DNA of 64,000 nt from Apiotrichum sp. Y4204 (lineage: Eukaryota; Basidiomycota; Tremellomycetes; Trichosporonales; Trichosporonaceae): assembly GCA_025531455.1 (NCBI GenBank), contig JAMYHL010000081.1, positions 62,001 through 126,000 on the forward strand, in the 5' to 3' direction. The notes beneath the pieces were generated by a model that was given only the letters and a program-made list of their open reading frames with translations, had not been told where the DNA came from and did not search any database. The first letter of the stretch is position 1; the number at the start of each line of letters is the position of its first letter. Below are positions 1-11,467 of the stretch, in pieces. The position numbers were made by a program, and so were the translations under genes.

Positions 1-1169
1 TCATCCTCGACACCGGCTCGCCGACGCTGTGGGCCCTTGGGCCGGAGTGTAATACCACCGCGTGCGCGCCGACGCCGCGCTTCGACACAGCCAAGTCGAC
101 GAGCTTCAAGCCGAGCGACGAAGGGGTGACGCTTAGGTACGGATCGGGGAGCATCACTGGCGTCTGGGCAGAGGACGTAGCAACTATCGGGCCCCTGTCC
201 GTGCCGGTGGAGCTCGTCGTCGCCAACCACACCAACTTGGTCGCAGCCGGAAGCAATAGCGACATTCAGTTGCAAGGCATCCTGGGACTGAGCCGCCCTG
301 TCAGGAGAAAGACATCCTCGGGGAGGGCGTGGCCCGAGCCCGCGTGGAAGCACATGCTGAAGGACGGCGAGTTCGAGAACCACGAGTTTGGGATCTACCT
401 CGAGCGCGACGCGTTCCGTAACCACGGGAACGCCGCACGTATCCCTGGTGGAGAGTTTACTCTGGGGGGATACAACGAGGCACTCGTCGAGGGCGAATTC
501 AACCGCCTCGACCTCGCAAAGGTCAACACGACGTACTGGACCGTCGGGATGGAGGGGTTTAGCGTTGGGGGAAAAAACGTCTCTGTCGGCGCGCAGAAAG
601 TCACTGTGCTTGATACGGGCTCGAGCGCGTCGTTCGGCCCCGACGAGTTTGTCCGCGAACTGTACGGCAACCTTGCCGGTGCGCGCCGCCTGCTCATCAA
701 CCGGCAGGTGTGGTACACGTTCCCGTGTGAATCGATCTACGGCCTCGACGTGCGGTTTGCGTTTAATGGCGTAGAGTACGCCGTGCATCCGAGCGACCTG
801 GCAAACGACGCGCGCCCATTCAATATCCCCAACAGCGAGAGCTGCGTCGGATACTTTATTGCCGCGACGTTTGGCAGCCTCGTCGGCGACCCCGACCTCC
901 ACTGGCTCCTCGGTGCCAACTTTCTCAAGAACGTGTATACCACGTACTCGGACGACCCACCGAGTGTCGGCATGGCGCACCTCGCAGAGGCGGCGAACAA
1001 GCGTGACCCGAAGTGGACGAGCGCCCCGCAGAACGGCACGGAGAGCGGAAACGCCACCACGACAGCGACTCCCAGCGCCACCGGTGTGCCAAACACCACG
1101 ACCGCTGCCGAGGAGACTCCCAGCGCCACCGGTGTGCCGAGCACCACGTCCGTGGGCCCCACAAAGTAA
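1..1169 (+). CDS. Pepsin-like aspartic protease, 5' truncated by the window edge
   Basis: The frame is open from base 3 and ends at the stop 1167-1169; the N-terminus lies outside the window. The first catalytic motif, ILDTGSPTLW, is encoded from base 3. The flap region LRYGSGSITG follows at about 129-158, and the second catalytic motif, VLDTGSSASFGP, lies at about 607-642. This two-Asp layout defines family A1 (pepsin) proteases, which are secreted or vacuolar endopeptidases active at acid pH. Cysteines in the C-terminal half (CESIYG, ESCVGYF) fit the usual second-lobe disulfide. The last ~45 residues are rich in Thr, Ser, Ala and Pro and probably O-glycosylated. They end in VGPTK with no hydrophobic GPI signal, so a soluble secreted enzyme is likelier than a yapsin-type anchored one. 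The tail holds a 24-bp exact duplication. No intron is seen in this part. Confidence 0.93.
   Translation, partial: ILDTGSPTLWALGPECNTTACAPTPRFDTAKSTSFKPSDEGVTLRYGSGSITGVWAEDVATIGPLSVPVELVVANHTNLVAAGSNSDIQLQGILGLSRPVRRKTSSGRAWPEPAWKHMLKDGEFENHEFGIYLERDAFRNHGNAARIPGGEFTLGGYNEALVEGEFNRLDLAKVNTTYWTVGMEGFSVGGKNVSVGAQKVTVLDTGSSASFGPDEFVRELYGNLAGARRLLINRQVWYTFPCESIYGLDVRFAFNGVEYAVHPSDLANDARPFNIPNSESCVGYFIAATFGSLVGDPDLHWLLGANFLKNVYTTYSDDPPSVGMAHLAEAANKRDPKWTSAPQNGTESGNATTTATPSATGVPNTTTAAEETPSATGVPSTTSVGPTK
1067..1138 (+). repeat. 24-bp exact direct repeat in the protease tail
   Basis: The 24 bases at 1067-1090 recur exactly at 1115-1138, offset by 48 bases, so the frame is kept. Each copy encodes TPSATGVP in the Ser/Thr/Pro-rich C-terminal tail. 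Confidence 0.9.
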
Positions 1170-2958
1170 GAAGTAGAGTAACTCCAAAGACATTGATAGT
1201 ATAATTCAGGCTGTAATGCATGCCTAGAAGCCGTATCTGGGGTGAGGCGTTGTGGGGCGCGTGCGGCGCATTCCTCTGTTGAGATGATAAGACCACTCAT
1301 GTGGGTCGCAGACGTCTCAAGCGAGGCGGTGTGCGCCACGATAGAGATGGAGATACACATGATACAACTGTGCCGTTCCGAGAGCACACAAGTCTATATC
1401 GAGCCGGTTCGCTTCAAACTCAGAGACTGAAGGCCTCGGAATCACGGCAATGATGCGCCATGTGCGACCAGGTATGGTAAGCTTCGTACTTCGTATCCAG
1501 CGGGGCCTGCACCCGGCTAAAACGCAGTCTGTGCACAGTGCCCCCGCTGCTGCGAATACTTCCCCGCGTGTGAGAAACCCGTCCGTGTCCGATTTCGTGG
1601 GGCCTCTGTTACTCCTCGACGGGCTTTGAGGTGGCGACTGCGATATGAGCGGCCCCGTGTCGGCCAGTGCCGGTGGCAACTGTGATCGCGTAGAGGCCCC
1701 GCGCCGGCCCCACGGCATGCGCGGCGCACACCGCGACGTTGTAAAGCTTCATCGTCATACACCCACCCCCTCATGTCTGTGTGTCTCGTTGAGCGCGACC
1801 GGAACTTGGCAGACCATTATCAGAGCTATATTTAGATGACGTATCTTGTGTGGGTGGTGTGCCTCGTTGTACCTCTGCCACTTCCGTCACGCCTCGATAC
1901 GGAGCTCGACTGATGGATGCATCTCGTGGGCGGCGCCCAACTGCACATTTTGCGGAACAGAGTTGGCAGATACGCGATAGTCATGTCCCGACAATTTGTA
2001 CGACAACAATGCACAACGTGTGGCGGCACCACGCGGTGCCACCTGACGACCGAATCCGGCCGCGCCGAATTGCCCGACATACCGTACCGGCGGTACCCGT
2101 ATCAGCACCTGTCGGTTCCGACCAGATACGGGGACGGCTGCGATCAAGGGAGAGGGACCACTGCGGCAGCGTGCTTTGGCGCAGTACTAGGCCTGGATCG
2201 CTCGGTGCAAAGGGTTGTCCAGTTGCCAGATATAACACCCTCCTACTGACTGAGCTACTGACCCTGCTCTGCTGCCTGATTCCCAAGGGGGCGCGCTTCA
2301 TGATCTCAGATCTCAGACATGGGGCCATGTGGTGCTTATGAGCCGCGGACCGGCAGCCACATATTCATGTTCCAACTCTCCGCGCTCCACTGATTTGCCA
2401 TGTTGGCCACCAGTCAGCTGGTCTTGTTTGGTTTGGTGACCTCCCCGCTCTAGAGTAGCGGCGCAATCTCCATTCCTGGCCTGATGCCCCCTCGTGTGGC
2501 TTGGCGTCGCTAAATAAAACTCTGGTTTGCCGGAAGGAGAGCAAGTGCCTGTAAGGCCCAAGGATGACGAGGTGCAAGTGCTCGTGTGGAGCCCTGTATC
2601 CGTGCATCAACTGCCTTTTCGCCGTCTGCCGAGCAAGATTAGCTCGCGGCAGACGGTACAGGTGTGAGTTGCACTCAAAACTAGTGTGGGGTTTGTCCTC
2701 TAGTTCCTGGTCGCAACGAGACGCAATGCTGAGGCCCCAAGCACGCAACTGACACCCTCTGATTCTTCTCTGGGTGTTGACGGCGAGCGGCCAATGGGGG
2801 TTTGCACGCTGGCTCCCAGGATGGGAACGCATTAAGAGATAAGTAGCTCGTGACATGAGAGACTGACCCCCACCTGATCGACCCATCTCCACTCTTTTGA
2901 GCCTCATTCATTGTGAGAAACACCTTTGCCAGATCCCTAGCAGCACCGCAACACAACC
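1170..2958. other. Intergenic region between the aspartic protease and the peptide transporter
   Basis: About 1.8 kb with no frame I can support. Open frames on both strands are short, mutually overlapping and without recognisable motifs. A GATA-factor type site, AGATAAG, at 2837-2843 lies about 120 bp before the transporter start codon. Confidence 0.6.
2837..2843 (+). promoter_or_regulatory. Candidate GATA-factor site upstream of the peptide transporter
   Basis: AGATAAG matches the HGATAR consensus bound by fungal nitrogen-regulatory GATA factors. It lies about 116 bp upstream of the ATG at 2959. A single short match can arise by chance, but nitrogen control of peptide uptake is common in fungi. 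Confidence 0.3.
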
Positions 2959-4873
2959 ATGGCTGGCCTGGGCACCGACGACGTTGTCAACGCGGCCCTT
3001 GCAGGTGCGCCAAACACCTTCAAGGACGGGGCACACATGCCACACGTCTACAAGGATGAGAAGCCGCTCGATGCCGGACACATCTCCGTTGGATCGCCCC
3101 ACGACGACCCCGATGACCCCCACTACGGCGACGAGTTCCCCACTGAAGAGGAGACCCGCAGCCTTCGACGCGTACCAGACCACATACCTTGGGCTACATA
3201 CCTGATCGCCTACATCGAGTGTGCCGAGCGTTTCAGTTACTATGGCTGCACCGTTGTCTTCACCAACTTTATCCAACAGCCACTCCCGCAGGGTTCAAGG
3301 ACCGGCGCTGGTTTCTCAAAGCAGTCGGGTGCCCTTGGCCTGGGCCAGCGCGCAAGCACTGGTCTCACCACGTTCAACCAGTTCTGGGTCTATGTCATTC
3401 CCCTCTTTGGCGCGTACGTTGCCGACAAGTGGTGGGGTCGTTACAAGACTATCTGCGTGGCGGTCGGTATCGCCACAATTGGTCACATTCTTCTCATCAT
3501 CAGCGCCGTACCCACTGTCCTGGAAAACACCCAGGGCGCTCTCGCCTGTTTCGTTATTGCCATGATCATCATGGGCCTGGGTACCGGCGCGTTCAAGTCG
3601 AACGTGTCGCCACTTGTTGCCGAGCAGTACCGCAAGACCCGGCAGTTTGTCCGCACAGACAAGAAGGGAGAGCGTGTTCTCGTGGACCCTGCGCTCACCT
3701 CTGCGCGCATTTACATGGTGAGTGGGCGCTCTGGCAACCGAATTCTTATGATACATTGCTAACCGCCAGTGGTTCTACTTCTTCATCAACACTGGTGCGC
3801 TTGTCGGCCAGATCGGCATGGTGTACGCGGAGAAGTATGTCGGCTTCTGGCTGTCATACCTTTTGCCCACCATCGTGTTCCTCACCACTCCGTTTGTTCT
3901 CTGGGGCGGCTACCGCTTCTACTACCTGTCTCCTCCTGCGGGTTCAGTCTTGGCTGGTGCCCTTCACATTTTCCGCACTGCCGCTCGCGGCCAGTGGACG
4001 TTGAACCCAATCAAGATGTACCGCCGGATTAGTTCGCCCGACTTTTTCGAACCCGCCAAGCCGAGCAACTACATGGCTGTCCACAATGATCGTCCTCGCT
4101 GGATGACCTTTAACGACACCTGGGTTGACGAGGTCCGCCGTGGTTTCAAGGCCTGCGCCGTCTTCCTCTGGTTCCCCATCTACTGGCTCACCTACAACCA
4201 GATCAACAACAACCTCACCTCGCAGGCAGCCACCATGAACACGCACGGTCTCCCCAACGACATTCTGTCCAACCTCGACCCCTTCGCGCTCATCATCCTT
4301 ATCCCCATCTGCGACTTGTTCATTTACCCTGCGCTCCGCAAGGCTGGCATCCGATTCACCCCCATCAAGAAGATCACTCTCGGTTTCTTTACCGGTGCCG
4401 CCGCCATGGTCTGGGCAGCCGTCGTTCAGCACTACGTCTACAAGACCAGCCCCTGTGGCTACGAGGCCGCCACTTGCGAGGACGCCAACGGCGACCCCCT
4501 CACCTCCCCACTCAATGTCTGGATTCAGACCGGCTCCTACGTCCTCATCGCTCTCTCTGAGATCCTTGCTTCGATCACAGGTCTTGAATACGCTTTCACC
4601 AAGGCTCCCAAGTCTATGCGCAGTTTGGTCATGGCTGCGTTCCTCTTCATGAGCGCGCTTGCCGCTGCGATTGGCGAGGCGTTCGTTCCGCTCGTCGAGG
4701 ACCCACTTCTGGTGTGGAACTACGGTTCTATGGCCGTCCTCGCGTTCTTCGCCGGAATTGGCTTCTGGTTCACGTTCCGCAAGCTCGACAAGGAGGAGGA
4801 CGAGCTCAACAACATTGAAGGAGGTCACTTTAATGAATCGCACCCCGTCGAGGACCAAATCGGCAAGCACTAG
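2959..4873 (+). CDS. POT/PTR2-family proton-coupled di/tripeptide transporter
   Basis: Two exons, 2959-3717 and 3770-4873, are joined across a 52-nt intron (GTGAGT...CCAG) in phase 0, giving about 620 residues, the usual length for fungal PTR2 proteins. The family motif ExxERFSYYG appears as IECAERFSYYG at about residue 90, and the FYxxINxG motif appears as FYFFINTGAL just after the splice joint. About twelve hydrophobic segments are visible. After the first six, WMTFNDTWVDEVRR resembles the central loop that precedes the second bundle. These transporters import di- and tripeptides with protons across the plasma membrane. The ATG context (CAACCATGG) is good. The short acidic tail is typical of the fungal members. 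The secreted protease upstream could supply its substrates, but there is no evidence of linkage beyond proximity. Confidence 0.95.
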
Positions 4874-5420
4874 TTGGAGTTGTAGTCGTAGTAGTAATCG
4901 TAATCATAGCGTTGTTTCTGGGGCGAAGAAATGCACTAGTGTCGCAGTTACAGGTCCAGAAGTCATAGAACTATTTTAACAAGGAAATTTGGAGAGGTAG
5001 GAGGCTGTAGGAAGAGAAACGAATCTTGTGTATAATCTTTCAAGAAAGTGCCACACTGGAGAAGGTGCCACATTCGTCTTCCAACCGTCATCCCTCGACC
5101 CCATGCATATTTAGAGAGGTCATACCAGTCCAGAAAGCTTTGAAAGACTCTTGTCTATGCTATACAAAGGCAAGGGAACCTCATTTGAGCGTGGTTGGAA
5201 GAATTTCAAGTGTCGAAGACGACCAACCGTCTTTTGTGTCGAAAGTTCGTACTTCCATGTTCACCGATTAGAATACGATTTCCTCTGAGTTATGCACAAA
5301 ACTCCAGCAGGTCTGCAATCTGGACACCCATACCAATCAGTACTAAGGGCGTTTCCATTCGAAAATCACCATGCTGGAGGAGCGGACGAGAAAGACATCT
5401 GGAGTATTGTCGTTCACGAG

Positions 5421-5456
5421 TAAGAAAGAAAAAAAGAGAAAAACAAAAAAAAAAAA
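5421..5456. repeat. A-rich low-complexity tract
   Basis: A 36-base tract of A with a few G and C. It is probably a simple-sequence expansion and no gene depends on it. Confidence 0.8.
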
Positions 5457-5657
5457 CGCCACATACTGCTCCGGACCCGAGACCCCCACCGGACCCGGCA
5501 GATAGCCGCTATCACGGCACCGAGCCCCAGGCCCTCGAGATATGATATATCGCGACGCCCGCATTCCAGGCGGCCAAGATGCATACCTCGTCCATACGTG
5601 CTGCCCCACATGTGCGCACAGATGCCCACCACAAGGTCCGTCATGGGATTGGGAGCC

Positions 5658-5802
5658 AGGTTTCCCCTGTAGACTGATGATTAGGTTCCACATGTTGTTG
5701 GTAGCGAAACAATGACCAGGTTTCTCATTAACTTGGGAGAAGAGCCGAAGACTAGGTTCTCATGCAAGTGGAAGCAGTAGCGAGCGGCAGGTTCCGCATG
5801 GA
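5658..5802 (+). repeat. Degenerate tandem repeat with ~35-bp period
   Basis: AGGTT followed by a pyrimidine-rich CATG-like core starts at 5658, 5683, 5718, 5754 and 5789, that is with spacings of 25, 35, 36 and 35 bp. The cores (for example AGGTTCCACATG and AGGTTCCGCATG) are much better conserved than the stretches between them. Confidence 0.5.
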
Positions 5803-7441
5803 ATGCGGGGTTTGGTGGACGATGCGGACACCCCAGTTGCGATAACCATTCCACACATTGCGCATGGCCGCGACATGTGTGGAGGAAGCATGTGGCCGCT
5901 GCTGCCTTTTCATGCCTTCCCCAAGACAGTATCACTCGCCCACATGCAACCATCCACGAAGCCATGTTCCGAGCTTCCGACGGCGATCAACACTGGAAGC
6001 GGTGCTGTTGTTGAAGCATTCGTTCGGAACAAGGGTAGGAACAGGAGCAGGTGATCAACTCAGGCTTGGCAGTTACCATAATAACACAGTCATGTGCCAA
6101 GCGGAGTTCGATTGGTCTCTGCCAATCGGGTCGGGTGTATCGTGTTCACGGGCCTCCCAACGGGACCGTGCACGGTCTAGGTGCGGCTGTTGGTGTGCGC
6201 TTGGCAAATCCCAGTCGCGCCACGTGCCGCGGATGGGGGATGAGTGCTCGTGACCCGGAACCGAGGATTGTGGGATGTTGTGGCGCCCATTCACGACACT
6301 CTCCAAGACCCAAGTTCACCTCCGACCGCCGCGTGATGCTGGTCATGAGACTATGGCTCTGACGAGGTTCTTCCTTGTCGAGAAGTATTTTATCCTTCGC
6401 TGGTGATGTTCCCCGCAAGACCGCCGCTAAGTTCTGCCGATTGGGTGCCATTGTCTCCGGGTCCTCCCTAATGTACTTCCACCATCTCGAGGAGACAGAT
6501 CGGTCCAGCTGCAAGGTCAATCTGTGCTGAACGGGCGGCAGAGCGTGTTGATGAGCTGCCTGAATAAAGCTCCGATTCCGGATGGCGCGGAGATGAGGTG
6601 ATTCCGTAAACCCAGCCGCGGGGCCACGACCGGAAACGTACGCCGAGTGCCGGCACGACGCGTCGGCATGCATACGCGTTCAGCGCATTTCATCGCCGAG
6701 GCCGAAGGCTGATACGTGGACGGCGGAGGGGACACAAATCGCGCCGAGCCGCGCCGTGTGGCGGCGGCCAGCGACCCGGACCCGGGAGCCGATCGGCGTG
6801 CCTTCCTCCGCCGCCAGAAGCTTGCGCCCGAGGGACCAGAAGAATGTCGATCACTTCCTTTCGCTTCCATGATCGGCATTTGTATGCTTACTGTACATGC
6901 TTTCTTTTCTGGCTTACATGCGCCTCTGTACTTGGGCTGCTGTCGTCACCCAAAAGAGCCATCGGCCGAACGCTGCGAGAAGTCGCGGAGCCCATATGTC
7001 GTTGCTTGCTCCTGGCTGAACACTGTTTTGGCACGTGTCCACATGTAGGCAACTGCCGCCGGCTACGCATTCGCCCGCCCTCTTCCCTGCACGCCCGCAC
7101 GCCTGCTCTCTGCCTCAACCCGTTGGATGCACGGAGCATATGGGCTCGCTCGGACTGGGCCGAGTTGCGCCGTCAGCCTCCATCGCCCCTCCTCCGAGAT
7201 GATCGGCGGCGGCGTGATTGGCGCGGCAGTTGACAGGGCGGTAGGGCATATGAATTTTTCAGTGCCGCCGGCCTGCCAAATGCACACAAACAAAACCAAA
7301 TAGACCCACCCCCGTCTCAACAAATCACAGGGCTCGTAGAGATACAGTATACATGAAAGACTACAGGACCGGAATTCTAGTTTCTATGGAGGAGAACCAG
7401 AGCGGTTGCCGAGCCCAGCGCCGCGGCAACCCGCTGGGCGC

Positions 7442-8570
7442 TCAGTGGGTGGCCATGTAGATGGAGAGGTCGACCATGCGGTTGGCAAAGCCGTATTCGT
7501 TGTCATACCACGCGACGACCTTGGCGGTGTGCGCGTCGAGGATGATGGAGGCGTCGACGTCGACGATGGACGACTGCGACGAGGTGAGGTAGTCGGAGGA
7601 CACGAGCTTCTCCTCGCTGTACCCGAGGACGCCCTTGAGACCGCCCTCGGAGACCGGCTTGTTGGCGGCGGCGTTGAACGCGGCCATGAGCTCGTCTTTG
7701 GTGTTGAACGGCTTGAGCGTCTTGACGGTGAGGTCGACGAGCGAGACGTTGGTGACCGGCACGCGGACGGAGATGCCCTGGAACTTGCCGGCCAGCTCGG
7801 GGAGGACCTTGACGACGGCCTGGGCAGCACCAGTGGTGGCGGGGATGATGTTACCCATAGCGGAACGGCCCGAGCGGATGTCCTTGCCGGAGAAGCCGTC
7901 GAGGACCTTCTGCGAAGCAGTGGACGCGTGGATGGTGGTCATCATGCCGGACTCCACGCCAAAGGTCCTGTGGAGGACAGAGGCCACAGGAGCGAGACAG
8001 TTGGTGGTGCAGGACGCATTTGAGACGACGTCCTCGCCCGCGTAGTCGGTGTGGTTGACGCCGTAGACAATGTTGCGCGCGTCCTTGGAGGGAGCGGAGA
8101 TGATAACCTTCTTTCCCTTGGCAGCGGTAATGTGGGCGCTCGCCTTCTCGACAGTGGTCATCTTACCGGTCGACTCCATGATGTAGTCGGCGCCGGCGGA
8201 CGACCAGTCGAGCTTGGCGGGGTCACGCTGCGAGAAGAGATGGATGAGGCGGCCGCGGTAGAGGAGCGCCGAGGGGGTCGGGTTGTTCTCGGTCGGCTTG
8301 AGCTGGCCGGGGTGGTCGGCGGGGGCGACGGACAGGTCGGCAGAGTGGCGGCACGGGCCGTGGGTCGAGTCGTGGCGGATTGCCGTGAGGAGGTGCTCGA
8401 TCGACGCGGCGGTGTGGTTCACAGCCACCATGGTGACATCCTCGCGGTCAAGACAGATGCGGAAGAGCGCGCGGCCGATACGGCCAAAGCCGTTGATGCC
8501 AATGCGGGGGGCAGAGTCGGTGGACACTGGAGTCAGACGCAAACCAGGCACATGAGAGAGGTGACTCACT
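7442..8570 (-). CDS. Glyceraldehyde-3-phosphate dehydrogenase, divergent paralogue with a start codon split by an intron
   Basis: Main exon 8526-7442. The frame has no ATG upstream of the Rossmann motif GINGFGRIGR, but a 43-nt intron (8569-8527, GTGAGT...CTGACTCCAG) joins the A at 8570 to TG at 8526-8525. This creates ATG TCC ACC and a 361-residue protein. The catalytic Cys lies in SNASCTTNC at residue 173, and the C-terminal WYDNEYGFANRMVDL block is intact, so it should oxidise glyceraldehyde-3-phosphate to 1,3-bisphosphoglycerate. Two features are unusual. The common NAD-binding ND pair after the second strand reads NH (AVNHT, His38), and residues ~58-90 are about 20 longer than the usual GAPDH, which is 335-340 residues. 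The gene is otherwise intronless, unlike most neighbours. An alternative cofactor or a gluconeogenic or specialised paralogue is possible; the main glycolytic enzyme is probably elsewhere. Confidence 0.93.
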
Positions 8571-8680
8571 GATGGAGGATTAGGTGCTATTGGAGAGCCA
8601 GGCGTCAAGCGCGCAGAGGCGGGTCTAGGTATGTATCGTAAGAGTCGTTACAGAACAGGTGTCGCGGAATGCTCCTTGGT

Positions 8681-8689
8681 CTTTATATG
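8681..8689 (-). promoter_or_regulatory. TATA box for the GAPDH gene
   Basis: Read on the minus strand this is CATATAAAG, about 115 bp upstream of the spliced start codon. It predicts transcription start near 8630-8655 and a short 5' leader that contains the 5' splice site at 8569. Confidence 0.5.
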
Positions 8690-9426
8690 TCCTCCCAGTC
8701 GCCTCCAGCCCACATAATATCTTCACCAACCCCGCGTCTCGGCCTCGGATTCTCGGACGACTAATGTTTCTCCTCCTTGGCCATGTGCACCCTGGCGTAA
8801 TCTGTATATCGCATCGCGCCCGCTACCGCCGGCGACCTGGGACCCCGCGTGCATGTCGCTCGCGCCAGCCATCCTCCACTCGGCTTTGCGGCGGTTCTCG
8901 GCGACTTGCAGCCCTAGAGCGACGCCAGCGAGCTACCAACTAGTGCGGTACGGGGGCGGCACGGTGGTAAAAGGAATAATTTTCTCAGAAATTCGATAAA
9001 ATCCAGCGCACCTCTGTAACAACCGCAATGCGCGCGGTGGCGCACTTGGAACGGGCAGCAGGCGATAAGTGGGCCAGCACCCTGCAAGCCCTGCGCTCCC
9101 CACCCTGGAGCAAGCGAGCGGCAGAGAGCAAGCATGCATGGATATCGCCCGAGATAGCGCGTCGAGGCCAGAACGCCGGAAAAATCCATGTTGCGGAACA
9201 GAGTTGGTCCGACAAGCCGACAAAGAGTCCAGCCCCTTTGCTGAAATTTCTTTCTTGTTTGTTTTTCGAGTTGGTCGAGAACCCTGGCAACGAGCCAAGA
9301 CTGGCCGTGAGTCCAGACCAGGTAGGTAGTCATAGAGCGAGTTCCTCGACAATGGACAAGGCCGACTTCGCGCGCGACCGCATCCATCCATGCATCGTTC
9401 CAAAACGATTCAAGGCCCAAAAGGAC

Positions 9427-9456
9427 CGACGCGCCGACGCGCCGACGCGCCGACGC
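9427..9456. repeat. 8-bp tandem repeat (CGACGCGC, about 3.75 copies)
   Basis: Three exact copies of CGACGCGC are followed by a partial fourth copy. It is a short GC-rich microsatellite in intergenic DNA. Confidence 0.9.
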
Positions 9457-11467
9457 TATCTCCAGCCGACCCCTGACTGGAAGCTCGCAGCACTCGTGCG
9501 GGGTTGTCGGAGCTGGCGGCGTAAAGCGGTGGAGGCGAGATTGCGCGTCTGCAGCATACTCACTGCCCACGTCGCCTTGCGGGCCTTGCGGGCGACCCAC
9601 TCGCGCGTTGACATTATCGAATCTCCTGAGCGCACGTTTCGAATCGGCGAGTGCCGAGAGGGTCCAGAGGGTCCATGTTATCGAATCTGCGCCATGCGCA
9701 CCATGCGGATTCGGCGATATCGCGATATCAGCCACCACCGCTGGCAACTTTCCTCCGCCGCGCCAGACGCCACATGCATGCAGACGGTGGACGAACGGAG
9801 AAAAGTTGACCTACGTTGGTGGATAAGACCGTCAGCGATCAACACTTCACCAAGCGCGCGGCCAAGCGCATCAATGTCTCGTCGCGCGTGGCCGATCGGC
9901 CTGGACGCGCTGGGCGCCTGGGCCCTGCCTGCCCTGCACACCTTTGTCCTCGATCCTCCACCGCCCATCTCCCACTATGCGAGGTGAAATCGCTTTGATC
10001 GCCTCCAGAATAGGAAGACAATGGCGCGGCGTTGTCCAGTCCGAGGCCAGATCTCCAGTCTTGGGTTGCGTTCGCATAGCTCGCCGACGGGGCTACTCGA
10101 GATAACTCGCGCACAGACCATAGCGAAATGTGGAGGCGGAGGAAGTGGTTCTGCCAATGGTGAGGATGGACCCATGTATGGCATGAATGTCCGCGACGAG
10201 CTTGAGGGCTCTGATGAGTCTACTCAAAATATTAACGCTCCGTTGTCGCTCCATCACTTTTGCTGTGTTTCCCGCCTTGATAACTCGATACCTTCGCAGC
10301 AGTCGGCGTGTTTGTCATCGCCGGCGGCGTCCGTTGGTGGCTTACCCACTGCCCAACTCAGCGATTGACGCCCAACGCCGTACGGCCCCCGCCGGCGGGC
10401 CGGCCAAGACGGCGGCGTGTTGGTGCCTTGGCTAACTGGTAGCGATTTCCTGTAAACTGCAACATCCGGGCCGGCATCTTGGTCGTGAACACTCTCATCG
10501 AAGTCGAACAGTCGCGTGATCTGGCCAGAGTGGTGTAACCAGTAACCATGTTAACCCCAGCGGTCTCGGCCATGAAACATGGCAATCCGTCCACACTACT
10601 GGTCGCCGATCGCTGACACAAGCGATCATGACCAAGGGTATGGTGGAATGCAGGATCTGGTTATGAAAGAGATAAGCAGCTGGGAACCGGGGGAGGTGCT
10701 CGGCCCCGGACTCCATGTTTTTGTAGCGCACCTGCCTGTCGCTGGACGGTAGCTGGTCGGGCACGGAGTTGGCACGTAGTTGGACTGACTCCTGGGTGCA
10801 GCATCACCCCTCAGAGACCATTACGTTTCCGTCAACGACGCCGTCTTAAATGGCCGAGGCCGCAAGGCCAAGCCAGAGGCCGAGGCACCATGATGATGTG
10901 CATGACGTGCCTGCTTCACAGGTTGATGTCGTTATTGCAGACCGCCGGTCATCCTGCTGTTCCGAACAAGGCTGTTTGAGATGGCCGAAGGGCTGGAAGC
11001 TGGAATCTGTACCACAGCCGTCGCCTCGTTACAGCCACAGCCCCGTGCGGCTGCGGCCTAACTCCCTGTCATGACGAAACAGACCATGACGAGATTTCTG
11101 CGGTTGCCCGCGAAGAGTGCGTCGGTCACTAACCTCGTGCCAGTAATAAATCAGTGTGGGATCCTTATGAGTGGATATTTCGCGATAGAGGCATCATTAC
11201 AAGTCAACCTTGTGGCTGACAAGGGTCAATTATGACGGGCGAGTTTAACTCAACCTTTTTCCGTTCTCTCGTTGCGCCCGCAGCTCTCAGCTCTCGGCAC
11301 GCGAGATTCACACGACCTTGACTCACAAAGGTGCGCTATGGTGCGCCATGGTGCAGCTAGGAGCAAAATTGGCGGCCTTTCCGATCACGTTGCCCAGGGC
11401 GGAAATGCCGACTAGCGAGAGCATAGCAAAGGAGTGACGTTTGTTCCTTCGGCGCCCGAGACGGCCG

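Larger units (their letters stand above)
4874..7441. other. Intergenic region, peptide transporter to GAPDH 3' end
   Basis: About 2.6 kb between the 3' ends of two convergent genes. I see no supportable gene. It contains an A-rich tract (5421-5456) and a degenerate ~35-bp repeat (5658-5802). Short frames near 6500-7050 occur on both strands and lack any family signature. Confidence 0.55.

Noticed and set aside
1917..2249. Frame with RYGDG and AVLGLDRS strings, reminiscent of an aspartic protease remnant
   Set aside because: No DTG/DSG motif, wrong spacing between the strings, and overlapping frames on both strands. It looks like chance similarity.
9028..9987. 319-codon plus-strand open frame
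   Set aside because: It passes through a GC-rich tandem repeat, has no recognisable motif, and the opposite strand is equally open (8914-9747). GC-rich intergenic DNA readily gives such frames.
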